A DNA stretch of 64,000 nucleotides from Nocardia rosealba. Its GTDB lineage: Bacteria > Actinomycetota > Actinomycetes > Mycobacteriales > Mycobacteriaceae. Position 1 is the first letter of the stretch; each line of letters opens with the position of its first letter. The notes beneath the pieces are model-generated. The model ran no database searches. It was not told the origin of the DNA and saw nothing but the letters and a program-made list of their open reading frames with translations. The stretch is taken from the NCBI RefSeq assembly GCF_020216065.1, contig NZ_JAIWNA010000006.1, positions 1-64,000 of the forward strand, written 5' to 3'. The position numbers were made by a program, and so were the translations under genes. Below, in pieces: positions 56,651 to 64,000 of the stretch.

Positions 56651-57634
56651 CTATTCCGCGCCGATGGCGGCGGCGAGCAACGGCCAGGAAGCGTGCAGAT
56701 CCTGTTCCCAGTAGTGCCAGGTGTGCGCGCCCGCAGGCCGGAAGACGGTGTGCGCGGGGATGTTCAACTCGGTGAGGCGAGCGGCCAGCCGCTGAGTACA
56801 GAAGTTGGCCGCCGCTTCGATGGCGCCGCCGAGCATGATCTGGTTGGCCAGGCCGAGAGCTTTGCCGGGAGTCGCGCCGGGCGGAAGGGTTTCGGCCGGC
56901 CCGGGGAGCCCGGAGGCACTGGACAAGTAGATCGCCTTGCCGCGCAGTCGATCCGCGTTGAGGTAGGCGTCGTTGGCGCGCCAGGCGGGATCGTGCGGCG
57001 GGCCCCACATGTTCACCGGATCGGCACCCGCTCGGGCCAGCACCAGATCGATGAACGCGCGACTCATCGGATCTTCGACCGTGGCGCAGCCGCTGAAAGC
57101 ACCGACGGCACGGTAGCGATCAGGTGCGGCGATGGCCAGGTTCAGGGCAGCTGTGGCCGACATGGACAGGCCCGCAACGGCATTCACCCCGGTGGTGCCG
57201 AGGGTGGTGTCGATGATCGGCGGTAGTTCCTCGGTGAGGAAGGTCTGCCATTTGTTGCGGCCGAGCTTGGGATCGTCGCGCTGCCAGTCGGTGTAGTAGG
57301 AGAACGCGCCCTCGGCGGGGGTGACGACGTTGACGTTCTTGTCGGCGAAGAACTCGACGATGTCGGTCTGGTCGTACCAGTTCGCCAGGTCCTCGCCCCC
57401 GCCCGCCCCGTTCAGCAGATACAGGGTCGGGCGGGGTTCGCTGGTGTCGAAGGGCGTGATGACCCGCAGCGGGATCACCTGGTCCATCGACGCGGAGTAC
57501 ACGTGCAGCGTCTGCTGCCGCTGGCCGGGCCGCTCGACGCTGTCGAGGCGGGAGACGTCGGCCCCGGCGGTGCCGACCGTGAGCACGATCGACGCCGAGA
57601 TCGCTGCCACGATCGAACACAGCCGGGCGAACAT
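56651..57634 (-). CDS. Secreted mycolyltransferase-like (antigen 85-type) esterase
   Basis: 327 residues. Signal peptide with cleavage near TAGADVS, then the antigen-85/esterase D fold: LYLLNGAGGGEDLANW, AGLSMSATAALNLA with the nucleophile Ser, SGCATVEDP and a C-terminal His in GAHTWHYWEQDLH. In mycolic-acid bacteria these transfer mycolates to trehalose and arabinogalactan. The ATG overlaps the upstream secreted-protein stop (TGATG). Typical length for a minimal member, no linker domain. Confidence 0.85.
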   Translation of the reverse strand: MFARLCSIVAAISASIVLTVGTAGADVSRLDSVERPGQRQQTLHVYSASMDQVIPLRVITPFDTSEPRPTLYLLNGAGGGEDLANWYDQTDIVEFFADKNVNVVTPAEGAFSYYTDWQRDDPKLGRNKWQTFLTEELPPIIDTTLGTTGVNAVAGLSMSATAALNLAIAAPDRYRAVGAFSGCATVEDPMSRAFIDLVLARAGADPVNMWGPPHDPAWRANDAYLNADRLRGKAIYLSSASGLPGPAETLPPGATPGKALGLANQIMLGGAIEAAANFCTQRLAARLTELNIPAHTVFRPAGAHTWHYWEQDLHASWPLLAAAIGAE

Positions 57635-58335
57635 CAGCTGCCGATCAGGTTGCGCAGCACGTCGGAAAGGATGTCGGTCGCCGAACCGGTAGAACTCAGC
57701 TGACCCTCGGAGGACCCGAGGCCGTTCTCGCCGAGACTGCCGATCACCGTCTCGCCCGCATTGGCGCCACGTGCGGTGAAACACGCGGTGAGGTTGGGCA
57801 TTTCGTTGCTCACGCCCACCGTGCCCGCGACTCCGACACCACCGCTGGTCACCTGCTGACCGGGCTGCAACGAGGACGGGACCGGGTAGGTGATGGTGAG
57901 GGTCACGGGGTTGCCCGAGTTCACGAACCAGCCGGTGCTGGTGACCTTCCAGCCGCCCGCGTTCGGTTCGGGTGTCACATCCTCGGTGACCTGGCCGCCG
58001 ATGGCGTGATAGGCGGTGACAGTGGTCTTGACGGGGGCACCGAAGCCGCTCGGCGGGAAGTCGGTGATGGTGTTGACGTAGGGATTGCCGATACCGGTGG
58101 TCCCGACGACCACCTTGTAGGTGACCGTGGTGCCCACGCCGATCTCCTCGGCGCTCGCGATCTTGTCGTAGACGTGGGTGACGCCGACGGTGCTCGCGTC
58201 ACGCTTCTCGGCGTGGCTACGCACCGAGCAGGTGGTGTCGGCGGCGGCGACGCCGGAGCCGAGGGCTACGCCCGCGCAGGCGACGACCAGCGCGGTCGTG
58301 GCGATTCCCGCGGCGGTGCGCGAAGTCCGGAACAT
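57634..58335 (-). CDS. Secreted beta-sandwich protein of unknown function
   Basis: 233 residues. Signal peptide, cleavage near VAAADTT; mature region of DUF11/adhesin-like beta repeats (VTYKVVVGTTGIGNPYVNTITDFPP, VTLTITYPVP) with two Cys. The C-terminus LGSSEGQLSSTGSATDILSDVLRNLIGS again has Ser/Gly and a leucine helix. GGAGG precedes the ATG. Overlaps the mycolyltransferase start, so the two are exported together and may interact. Confidence 0.78.
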   Translation of the reverse strand: MFRTSRTAAGIATTALVVACAGVALGSGVAAADTTCSVRSHAEKRDASTVGVTHVYDKIASAEEIGVGTTVTYKVVVGTTGIGNPYVNTITDFPPSGFGAPVKTTVTAYHAIGGQVTEDVTPEPNAGGWKVTSTGWFVNSGNPVTLTITYPVPSSLQPGQQVTSGGVGVAGTVGVSNEMPNLTACFTARGANAGETVIGSLGENGLGSSEGQLSSTGSATDILSDVLRNLIGS

Positions 58336-58437
58336 GATTTCCTCCAAAGCCCCACCTGGACGGGTGGGGCGAATCCTCATCGAGTGGTGCTCCCCCTCTG
58401 GCGACAAGGTAACGGTGGAATTGGACAGTTGTCCTGG

Positions 58438-58480
58438 AAAACAAGAACACGTTCCAATATTTGTGGAACATCCTTGTTTT
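58438..58480. promoter_or_regulatory. Nested dyad upstream of the secreted pair
   Basis: AAAACAAG (58438-58445) pairs with CTTGTTTT (58473-58480), and GTTCCA (58451-58456) with TGGAAC (58464-58469), giving a nested inverted repeat about 100 bp upstream of the secreted-protein gene. A further GGAC-AGTT-GTCC sits at about 58423. It is more AT-rich than the surroundings and may be an operator. Confidence 0.45.
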
Positions 58481-58569
58481 ACTCTTGAAGGCCGGTTTGA
58501 CCAGGTAATCTCCGGAAGTTTGTGCCCCGCTCCGGCCTCCCGTGGTGACGGGAGGCCGGGTGCGGAGGA

Positions 58570-59595
58570 CTACTTCGGCAGCTCGATGTGGCCGCCGAAC
58601 GCCTTGCGCATGGCCGAGAGCATCTTGTCGGCGTATTCGGCCTCTCCGCGCGAGGAGAAGCGCTGGAACAGCGCGGCCGACAACACCGGGACCGGGACGG
58701 CGGTGTCGATGGCCGCGTCGATGGTCCAGCGACCCTCGCCGGAATCGGACACCCGGCCGCTGAAGGAATCGAGGTTGGGGTCGGCGAACAGCGCGCCCGC
58801 GGTGAGGTCGAGCAGCCAGGACGCCACCACCGAGCCACGCCGCCACACCTCGGTGATCTCCGGGATGTCGAGCTTGTACTGGTAGTACTCCGGGTGCTCG
58901 AGCGGGGTCTCCTCGGCCGAGTGCTCGCCGCCGTGATCGGCGCCCATGTCGGCGTGCTTGAGGATGTTGAGGCCCTCGGCGTAGGCGCTCATCGCGCCGT
59001 ACTCGATGCCGTTGTGCACCATCTTCACGAAATGACCCGCGCCCGCCGGGCCGCAGTGCAGCCAGCCCTGCTCGGACGGGGTCGGCTCACCGGTGCGGCC
59101 GGGGGTGCGCGGTGCGGCATCGACGCCGGGCGCGATCGACTTGAACAGCGGCTCGAGCGCGCGCACCTGTTCGTCCTCGCCGCCGATCATCAGGCAGAAG
59201 CCACGCTCCAGACCGAAGACGCCGCCCGAGGTACCGACATCGAGGTAGTGGATCCCCTTGGGTGCCAGCGCCTTCGATCGCTTGATGTCCTCGTGGTAGC
59301 GGCTGTTGCCGCCGTCGATGATGGTGTCGCCCGGCTCGAGCAGGTCGGCGAGCTCGTCGATCGCGGCGCCGGTGGCACCGGCGGGAATCATCACCCACAC
59401 CACCCGTGGCGCGTCGAGCATCCCGACGAATTCCTTCAGGTCGGTGCTGCCCCGGAAGCTGTCGCCGAGCTCGGCGGCCAGCTCGTCGATGTGGCCCTGG
59501 TGGCGCTCGTGCCCGACGGCGCTGTGCCCGTCACGCACGATGCGGCGCACGATATTGGCGCCCATCCGGCCGAGGCCGATCATTCCCAACTGCAT
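58570..59595 (-). CDS. gnd: 6-phosphogluconate dehydrogenase (decarboxylating), short NAD-type
   Basis: 341 residues, the shorter GND/YqeC class. NAD-binding GLGRMGANIVRRI, DGGNSRYHEDIKRSK, and LDVGTSGGVFGLERGF and GAGHFVKMVHNGIEYGAM with the catalytic Lys. It turns 6-phosphogluconate to ribulose 5-phosphate and CO2. GAGGGAG lies before the ATG. An inverted repeat at 59752-59790 is upstream. Divergent from the VanW-domain gene. Confidence 0.92.
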   Translation of the reverse strand: MQLGMIGLGRMGANIVRRIVRDGHSAVGHERHQGHIDELAAELGDSFRGSTDLKEFVGMLDAPRVVWVMIPAGATGAAIDELADLLEPGDTIIDGGNSRYHEDIKRSKALAPKGIHYLDVGTSGGVFGLERGFCLMIGGEDEQVRALEPLFKSIAPGVDAAPRTPGRTGEPTPSEQGWLHCGPAGAGHFVKMVHNGIEYGAMSAYAEGLNILKHADMGADHGGEHSAEETPLEHPEYYQYKLDIPEITEVWRRGSVVASWLLDLTAGALFADPNLDSFSGRVSDSGEGRWTIDAAIDTAVPVPVLSAALFQRFSSRGEAEYADKMLSAMRKAFGGHIELPK

Positions 59596-59751
59596 CAGTT
59601 CTCCCTCGTTGTCCGGTCCCTGGTGGCGAGTCTCACCCCTGATTGTCGCGCGCGACCGAGCCCAGCTGCCCGGCGGCATCGCGCGCCCGGTCGAAATCGA
59701 TCGAAAATGGGCTGTAACGCCCCGGTGAGGGCCGCGATAAACAGATCGGCT

Positions 59752-59790
59752 CCGTGTAGTTGCCAGACCCCCGACCCGGCAACTACACGG
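59752..59790. promoter_or_regulatory. 13-bp inverted repeat between gnd and the VanW-domain gene
   Basis: CCGTGTAGTTGCC (59752-59764) and its exact complement GGCAACTACACGG (59778-59790) with a C-rich 13-base loop. Located between two divergent starts, so not a terminator of either gene unless a transcript is attenuated. It may be an operator or the 5' hairpin of the plus-strand mRNA. Confidence 0.5.
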
Positions 59791-59901
59791 GGCCTTCCTG
59801 TTGTCTGCCCCACTTCGCCGGGCTGCCGAGTGCGCGCCGGGCCGTTACCCTTGGCGAGCACCCGGTAAACCCAACGGGGCCCATGAAACGGAAGGACCTC
59901 C

Positions 59902-61749
59902 GTGCCCAGCGAGTCGACCGCCGGACGACCGGCGGACCGAGGGCGGGGCGAGGTCGGACTACGCAAGCTGCTCGAAGCAAATCGCACTTTCGATGCCGAC
60001 ACCACCGCCCTGCCCACCCAGCCCATCAGCACCATCGCCCGTGACCACCGCCCACAGGCGCCCCAGCCGACCCCGCCGGGCGACCAGCAGCTGGTCAAGC
60101 GGATCGGGATCGCCGTCGGTGCCGTGTTCGCGGTCGGCACCGCCGCCTACCTGGCCGACTTAGCGCTGAACGTGGGCGAGGTGCCGCGCGGCGTCGTCAT
60201 CGCCGGCGTCGAGGTCGGCGGGATGGAGCAGGGCGAGGCCGACGCCAAGCTGCGCAGCGTCCTCGGACCGCGCGCCGACCAACCGCTGCCCGTGCGCATC
60301 GGCGATGTGCAGGCCAGCATGGTGCCCTCGGCGGCCGGTCTCGGCATCGACTGGGACGCCACCTGGGACGCCGTCGGCGGTCAGCCGCTGAACCCGGTCG
60401 GCCGATTGGTCTCACTGTTCGGGACGCGCGAGGTCTCCGTGTCCAGCACCGTTGACAACGCGGCGCTCGATCAGCAGCTGAGCACGTTCCGCACCCACGA
60501 CAACCCCACCGTGGAAGGCACCGTTCGCTTCGAGAACGGTGCGCCTGTCGCGGTGCCGCCGGTCCCGGGCCGGGTGCTCGACATCGACGGCGCGCGCAGC
60601 ACCATCACCGAGCGCTGGGCCGAGGTGAGCCTGCTCGACCTACCCGTCGTCGCGGCACCGGTGGAGGTGCGAACCGAAGCGGTGCAGGCGGCGTTGCGCG
60701 ATATCGCCACACCCGCTGTCGCCTCGCCGATCACGTTGGCGGCCAAGGACACCCGGGTGGCCCTCACGCCCGAGCAGATCGCGAGCGTGCTGAGTTTCGT
60801 ACCCGACGGCAAGGGCGGGCTCGCCCCGCAGATCGACAGCGACGCCGTGATCGGGCTGCTCGGCCCGCAGGTGGTGACCACCGAGATCGAACCCAAGGAC
60901 GCCACGTTCACCGTCGGCGCCGGGAAGCCGACGGTCGTACCTGCCGTGGTCGGCGAAAAGATCGACTGGGCGAAGACGCTGGAGAAGCTGCCCGCGCTGC
61001 TCACTCAGCCGGGTGAGCGGTCGTTCGAGGCGGTTTATCAGCGCATCGAACCGAAGCTCACCACCGAGGCCGCCGAGAAGCTCGGCATCAACGAAACCAT
61101 CGGCGAATTCACCACCGGCGGGTTCAGCGGACCCTCCGGGGTGAATATCCGTACCGTGGCCGCCAAGGTGAACGGTGCCGTCGTGAAACCCGGAGATACG
61201 TTCTCGCTCAACGGTTTCACCGGTCCGCGCACCGCCGCGGAAGGGTATGTCGAGTCCGGCATCATCGACAAGGGCAGGCCGAGCACGGCGGTCGGCGGTG
61301 GCATCAGCCAGTTCGCCACCACGCTGTACAACGCCGCCTACTTCGCCGGCATGGAAGACGCCGGGCACACCGAGCACAGCTACTACATCTCGCGCTACCC
61401 TGCCGCGCGCGAGGCGACGGTGTTCGACGGCGCGATCGACCTGGCCTTCCGCAACAACTCCGAACACGGTGTGTTCATCCAGGCCGTCGCCACCGGGTCC
61501 GACATCACGGTGCGGCTGTGGGGAACGAAAACCGTTGATGTGGAGTCGATCACCGGCGAGAAGTCCAAGCCGACGGAGCCGACCGAGATCACCCTGCCCA
61601 AGGGCAAGGACTGCATCGCCTCCGAAGGCGCGCCCGGATTCACCATCTCCGACACCCGGGTGATCACCGATCGCAAGACGGGGCAACAGATCTCGCGGCA
61701 CACGCGGACCGTGAAGTACGACCCCATCCCGATCGTGAAGTGCGAGTGA
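59902..61749 (+). CDS. Membrane-anchored VanW-domain envelope protein
   Basis: 615 residues. Residues 1-66 are cytoplasmic and disordered, 67-88 form one membrane helix, and the remainder is outside: two putative peptidoglycan-binding PG_binding_4-like regions (about 110-400) and the VanW domain (about 405-545) with VNIRTVAAKVNGAVVKPGDTFS, GGISQFATTLYNAAYFAGM and SYYISRYPAAREATV. VanW proteins occur in cell-wall and vancomycin-resistance loci; activity unproven. GTG start preceded by GGACCTCC. Confidence 0.85.
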   Translation: MPSESTAGRPADRGRGEVGLRKLLEANRTFDADTTALPTQPISTIARDHRPQAPQPTPPGDQQLVKRIGIAVGAVFAVGTAAYLADLALNVGEVPRGVVIAGVEVGGMEQGEADAKLRSVLGPRADQPLPVRIGDVQASMVPSAAGLGIDWDATWDAVGGQPLNPVGRLVSLFGTREVSVSSTVDNAALDQQLSTFRTHDNPTVEGTVRFENGAPVAVPPVPGRVLDIDGARSTITERWAEVSLLDLPVVAAPVEVRTEAVQAALRDIATPAVASPITLAAKDTRVALTPEQIASVLSFVPDGKGGLAPQIDSDAVIGLLGPQVVTTEIEPKDATFTVGAGKPTVVPAVVGEKIDWAKTLEKLPALLTQPGERSFEAVYQRIEPKLTTEAAEKLGINETIGEFTTGGFSGPSGVNIRTVAAKVNGAVVKPGDTFSLNGFTGPRTAAEGYVESGIIDKGRPSTAVGGGISQFATTLYNAAYFAGMEDAGHTEHSYYISRYPAAREATVFDGAIDLAFRNNSEHGVFIQAVATGSDITVRLWGTKTVDVESITGEKSKPTEPTEITLPKGKDCIASEGAPGFTISDTRVITDRKTGQQISRHTRTVKYDPIPIVKCE

Positions 61750-61756
61750 GGTTTTC

Positions 61757-62911
61757 CTAGCAGTTGCAGTCGCAGCAGCAACCGTCGCCGCAGCATTTGC
61801 CGCACTCGCCGCAGTTGCCGCAGCACTCGCACGCGTCGCAACAGTCCTTGCATTTCTTGCGCCAGGCTTTCTTCCGCCTGCCGTCGCAAGGACTGTTGTG
61901 GTCGACGCAGCACGCCGCACCGGTGCAGTAGACGCCGCAGACCTGGCCGATCGCCTTCAGCGGGCCGGGTCCGGACGACTTCTGCTCCGGCGCGGAAGGG
62001 AATCGGTAGGGCTCGTGATTCGCCGAGGCGCGACAGGTGTGCCCGGTGATGAGCCCGAGCCCGCGGCCCAGGTTGCGCAGGAGCGCCGCGAGCGGATCGA
62101 GCAGCGCCCAACGCACCGTCGGTACCTGGTCGAGTTCGGCCTCGACCGCCGCCCGGCGGATGCTCGCCTCGCTCTCGCGGACCAGTTCGTAGGCGCGCGG
62201 CATGTCGGTGCCGGTCGCGTCGAGCGGGTTGAAGCGGCCACGCGCGCGGTCGCGTTCGAGGTCTTCGATCGCGTCCGCCAGGTGAGCGATGCGGCCGACG
62301 TGGCGGCCGATTTCCTGCAGGGCCGCAACGTTTTCCGGGCGGCCTGCCAGGGTGGCGGTGTGGCCGAACAGGGTGGCCGCGCACAGCTGGGTGGGACCGG
62401 TGAGGTCTTCGAGGCACCCTTCCGCCGCACGCGCTTCGAGTCCAGGCTGTGCGGCGATCGCGGTCAGCAGCGGGGCCACATCCAGGCCGATGGCGTCGGC
62501 CTGGCGTTGTGCACGGGTCGCCCACGAATCGGAGATCTTGCGCATCGGGCGGCGCGCGAACGCTCCCGCGTCACCGTCGTCGACGTGATCGCGAATCTTG
62601 GCCGCGCCCAACAGGAGTGACGCCGTGGCCGCCAGCTGCACACCCGGTGCGTCGGCCGCGACCACCGAGGCCCGGCGCATGCCGCGCAACGGACAGGGGG
62701 CGGCGTTCGTCCGAGAACCCGTGCCTGCCTGCGCCTCGGTGAGCACGCTGAGCACGATCGCATCGGTATTGGTCGCCGCTCGGGCCAGCTGGCCGTGACC
62801 GTCGCGCAGGCCGAGACACAGCCCGCACATGTGCGCCTGCCATTGGTCCGGATCGATGCCGTACTTCGCCGCACCGTGCGCACACGGCTTCAACACTCCG
62901 AACACTGCCAC
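61757..62911 (-). CDS. DUF5685-type protein with 20-cysteine C-terminal tail
   Basis: 384 residues. N-terminal CGLCLGLRDGHG and helical body (LSVLTEAQAG, LPLLTAIAAQPG-like regions, IAHLADAIEDLERD) typical of DUF5685. The last 60 residues hold about 20 Cys, mostly in CC, CxC and CxxC pairs, with Lys/Arg-rich spacers and the end CCCDCNC, a metallothionein-like tail able to bind several metal ions. Convergent with the VanW gene, stops 7 bp apart. Cytoplasmic, function unknown. Confidence 0.82.
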   Translation of the reverse strand: MAVFGVLKPCAHGAAKYGIDPDQWQAHMCGLCLGLRDGHGQLARAATNTDAIVLSVLTEAQAGTGSRTNAAPCPLRGMRRASVVAADAPGVQLAATASLLLGAAKIRDHVDDGDAGAFARRPMRKISDSWATRAQRQADAIGLDVAPLLTAIAAQPGLEARAAEGCLEDLTGPTQLCAATLFGHTATLAGRPENVAALQEIGRHVGRIAHLADAIEDLERDRARGRFNPLDATGTDMPRAYELVRESEASIRRAAVEAELDQVPTVRWALLDPLAALLRNLGRGLGLITGHTCRASANHEPYRFPSAPEQKSSGPGPLKAIGQVCGVYCTGAACCVDHNSPCDGRRKKAWRKKCKDCCDACECCGNCGECGKCCGDGCCCDCNC

Positions 62912-62971
62912 CCCGTCGTTCGTGAACTACCAGACAAGCACGATCGCAGGTCGCGACGGCCGGGGCAACCG

Positions 62972-63568
62972 CTACTCGGGTTTGCGACCCGCGAGGCCGC
63001 GCCAGGCCAGATCGTCGAGCAGGTCGACCGCCTCGGCCACCTCGATCCGGCCGCCGGCGACCCGGTCGGCGATGGCCTCCCCCGCACCGATCACGGCGGC
63101 GGCGACGACCTCGAAATTGGTGCCGGGCTCGGCGTGCCTGGCGCTGGATTCCAGCAGCTTCGCGGTGAGTTCGATGACGCGCTCGCGGGCGTTCTCGATC
63201 TCGGCGGCGAATGCTTGCTGACCGATTGCCTGCCGGTAGAGAACCTGCCAGGATTGCCGGTTGCGGTCGACGAAATCGAGGAAGCCCTCGAGCGCCGTTC
63301 GCACCTGCTCGTGCGGCTTGAGTTTGGGGTTGCCCGCGGGCGCGACGGCCTCGATCAGGCGAAGTCCCTCGCGCTGGATGCACGCGCGGAAAAGCTCGTC
63401 CTTGGAGCCGTAATACAGGTAGAGCATGGGTTTGGAGATCTTCGCCTCGGCGGCGATCGCGTCCATCGATGTGTCGTGGAAGCCTTTGCGCGCGAATACC
63501 TCGACGGCGGCATCGAGCATCTGCTGCTCGCGAACCGCCCGGGGAAGCCGCTTCGTCCCGCCTGCCAT
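62972..63568 (-). CDS. TetR-family regulator (Rv0238-like)
   Basis: 198 residues. N-terminal HTH (MLDAAVEVFARKGFHDTSMDAIAAEAKISKPMLYLYYGSKDEL, residues about 18-60) and a helical ligand domain. TAGGAG five bases before the ATG fixes the start. TTAC-N6-GTAA-like sites lie at 63577-63613, the nearer one overlapping the ribosome site, typical of autorepression. It sits beside lpqI as Rv0238 does, and is the best candidate for the factor binding the same motif at etfD, fadE5 and fabG4/fadA2. Confidence 0.9.
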   Translation of the reverse strand: MAGGTKRLPRAVREQQMLDAAVEVFARKGFHDTSMDAIAAEAKISKPMLYLYYGSKDELFRACIQREGLRLIEAVAPAGNPKLKPHEQVRTALEGFLDFVDRNRQSWQVLYRQAIGQQAFAAEIENARERVIELTAKLLESSARHAEPGTNFEVVAAAVIGAGEAIADRVAGGRIEVAEAVDLLDDLAWRGLAGRKPE

Positions 63569-63576
63569 CCACTCTC

Positions 63577-63613
63577 CTACCGCAGGGTGAGACTCCATCT
63601 TACTGCAAGGTAA
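63577..63613. promoter_or_regulatory. Operators upstream of the TetR gene
   Basis: CTAC-CGCAGG-GTGA (63577-63590) and TTAC-TGCAAG-GTAA (63600-63613), 23 bp apart. The second is flanked by A/CT and GTT like the 54848 palindrome (CTTAC...GTAAGTT). The first overlaps the ribosome site of tetR. Confidence 0.65.
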
Positions 63614-63653
63614 GTTCCACCCGTGCCCATTTGCCGCACAGTCGCCACGCCGC

Positions 63654-64000
63654 TCAGCAGCCCAGTGCGACACCCTTGTAGCGGGCCATCCGCAGCACCG
63701 ACGCATCGACTCGATCAGCGGGCAGTTTGCCACTCGACACCGACAGCTCCAAGCGGTCGAGTACCTGCGGCACCGCATCGGTGGTGATCCAGAGCGCATT
63801 GTCGGCCCCGGCGACGAGCGCGGCCTCGACGGCTTCGGCGATCGTCATGCGGTCGGTGATGGCGGCCATGCCGCCCAGATCGTCCGTGAAGATCGGGCCG
63901 TTGAACGGTGCGGCGCCATAGCCGGTGCCCTGGCGCAGCAGCGACATCACGGCCGGGCTGATGCTGGCCGGGGTGTCGGGTTCGGTGAGGCCCGGCACGT
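63654..64000 (-). CDS. lpqI: GH3 beta-N-acetylhexosaminidase (NagZ/LpqI type), 3' part
   Basis: The last 115 or so residues; the gene enters from beyond the right edge. MPGLTEPDTPASISPAVMSLLR, then FTDDLGGMAAI with the nucleophile Asp and AEAVEAALVAGADNALWI are the C-terminal signature of GH3 NagZ enzymes, which release GlcNAc from peptidoglycan fragments. In mycobacteria this is the lipoprotein LpqI (Rv0237) beside a TetR gene, the same order as here. Whether it has a lipobox cannot be seen. Confidence 0.85.
   Translation of the reverse strand, partial: VPGLTEPDTPASISPAVMSLLRQGTGYGAAPFNGPIFTDDLGGMAAITDRMTIAEAVEAALVAGADNALWITTDAVPQVLDRLELSVSSGKLPADRVDASVLRMARYKGVALGC

Overview
The window is GC-rich actinobacterial DNA (dense GTG starts, 4-bp GTGA/ATGA gene overlaps, short hydrophobic secreted proteins). 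Its core lipid and nucleotide genes match mycobacterial neighbourhoods as I recall them: htdX-fabG4-fadA2-fadE5 with the lpqI/TetR pair (M. tuberculosis Rv0237-Rv0244c) and dcd-ugd with aspC-etfD (Rv0321-Rv0338c). A mycolyltransferase-like esterase and a 6C-type small RNA fit too. The best guess is a Nocardia or close relative (Mycobacteriales); the species cannot be read from the sequence.

Region 1 (1-1339): a large hairpin, a 36-bp-period direct repeat and one secreted protein of unknown function.

Region 2 (1340-19311) is the most unusual part and looks like an undescribed specialised-metabolite cluster. One minus-strand transcription unit runs UbiA-type prenyltransferase, HisC-like aminotransferase, a 1065-residue double thiamine-diphosphate (ThDP) enzyme, UbiE/MenG-like methyltransferase, P450, a second methyltransferase, then ABC importer ATPase, Tat-exported binding protein and permease. 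A second minus-strand unit runs StrR/ParB-like activator, isochorismatase-fold protein, HypE, HypF and a BASS-family transporter. A haloalkane dehalogenase/epoxide hydrolase-type gene diverges between them. No hydrogenase, HypC or HypD is present. Two inverted repeats with related half-sites (TGTSCAACYG) and close to the StrR consensus lie upstream of the regulator and between the divergent UbiA and hydrolase promoters, tying the locus into one regulon.

Region 3 (19663-33785): the membrane Fe-S oxidoreductase EtfD with a ten-repeat low-complexity tail, a VapBC-type toxin-antitoxin pair, a frameshifted DUF218 gene, UDP-sugar dehydrogenase, an Hsp70-like membrane protein, a YibE/F transporter, a 6C RNA, alanine aminotransferase with its XRE regulator, dCTP deaminase and tRNA-Gly(CCC).

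Region 4 (33754-46432): accessory and stress genes. These are an MFS exporter with an FMN reductase, a lipoprotein, a crotonase, a DUF4185 secreted protein, a methyltransferase, flavodoxin, an alpha/beta hydrolase, the acyl-CoA dehydrogenase FadE5, a LysR regulator, a second MFS exporter and a GDSL lipoprotein.

Region 5 (46502-52066): regulators, an isochorismatase, an HD protein and a set of small secreted or hydrophobic proteins sharing a leucine-rich helix followed by SGS. One of them carries a 117-bp in-frame tandem repeat.

Region 6 (52534-64000): htdX-fabG4 diverging from fadA2, a mycolyltransferase-like secreted esterase with a secreted partner, 6-phosphogluconate dehydrogenase, a VanW-domain envelope protein, a cysteine-tailed DUF5685 protein, a TetR regulator, and the 3' end of a GH3 beta-hexosaminidase that runs off the window. 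A TTAC-N6-GTAA motif recurs upstream of etfD, fadE5, fabG4/fadA2 and the tetR gene. This suggests one TetR-controlled fatty-acid oxidation regulon in which FadE5 electrons pass through ETF to EtfD.
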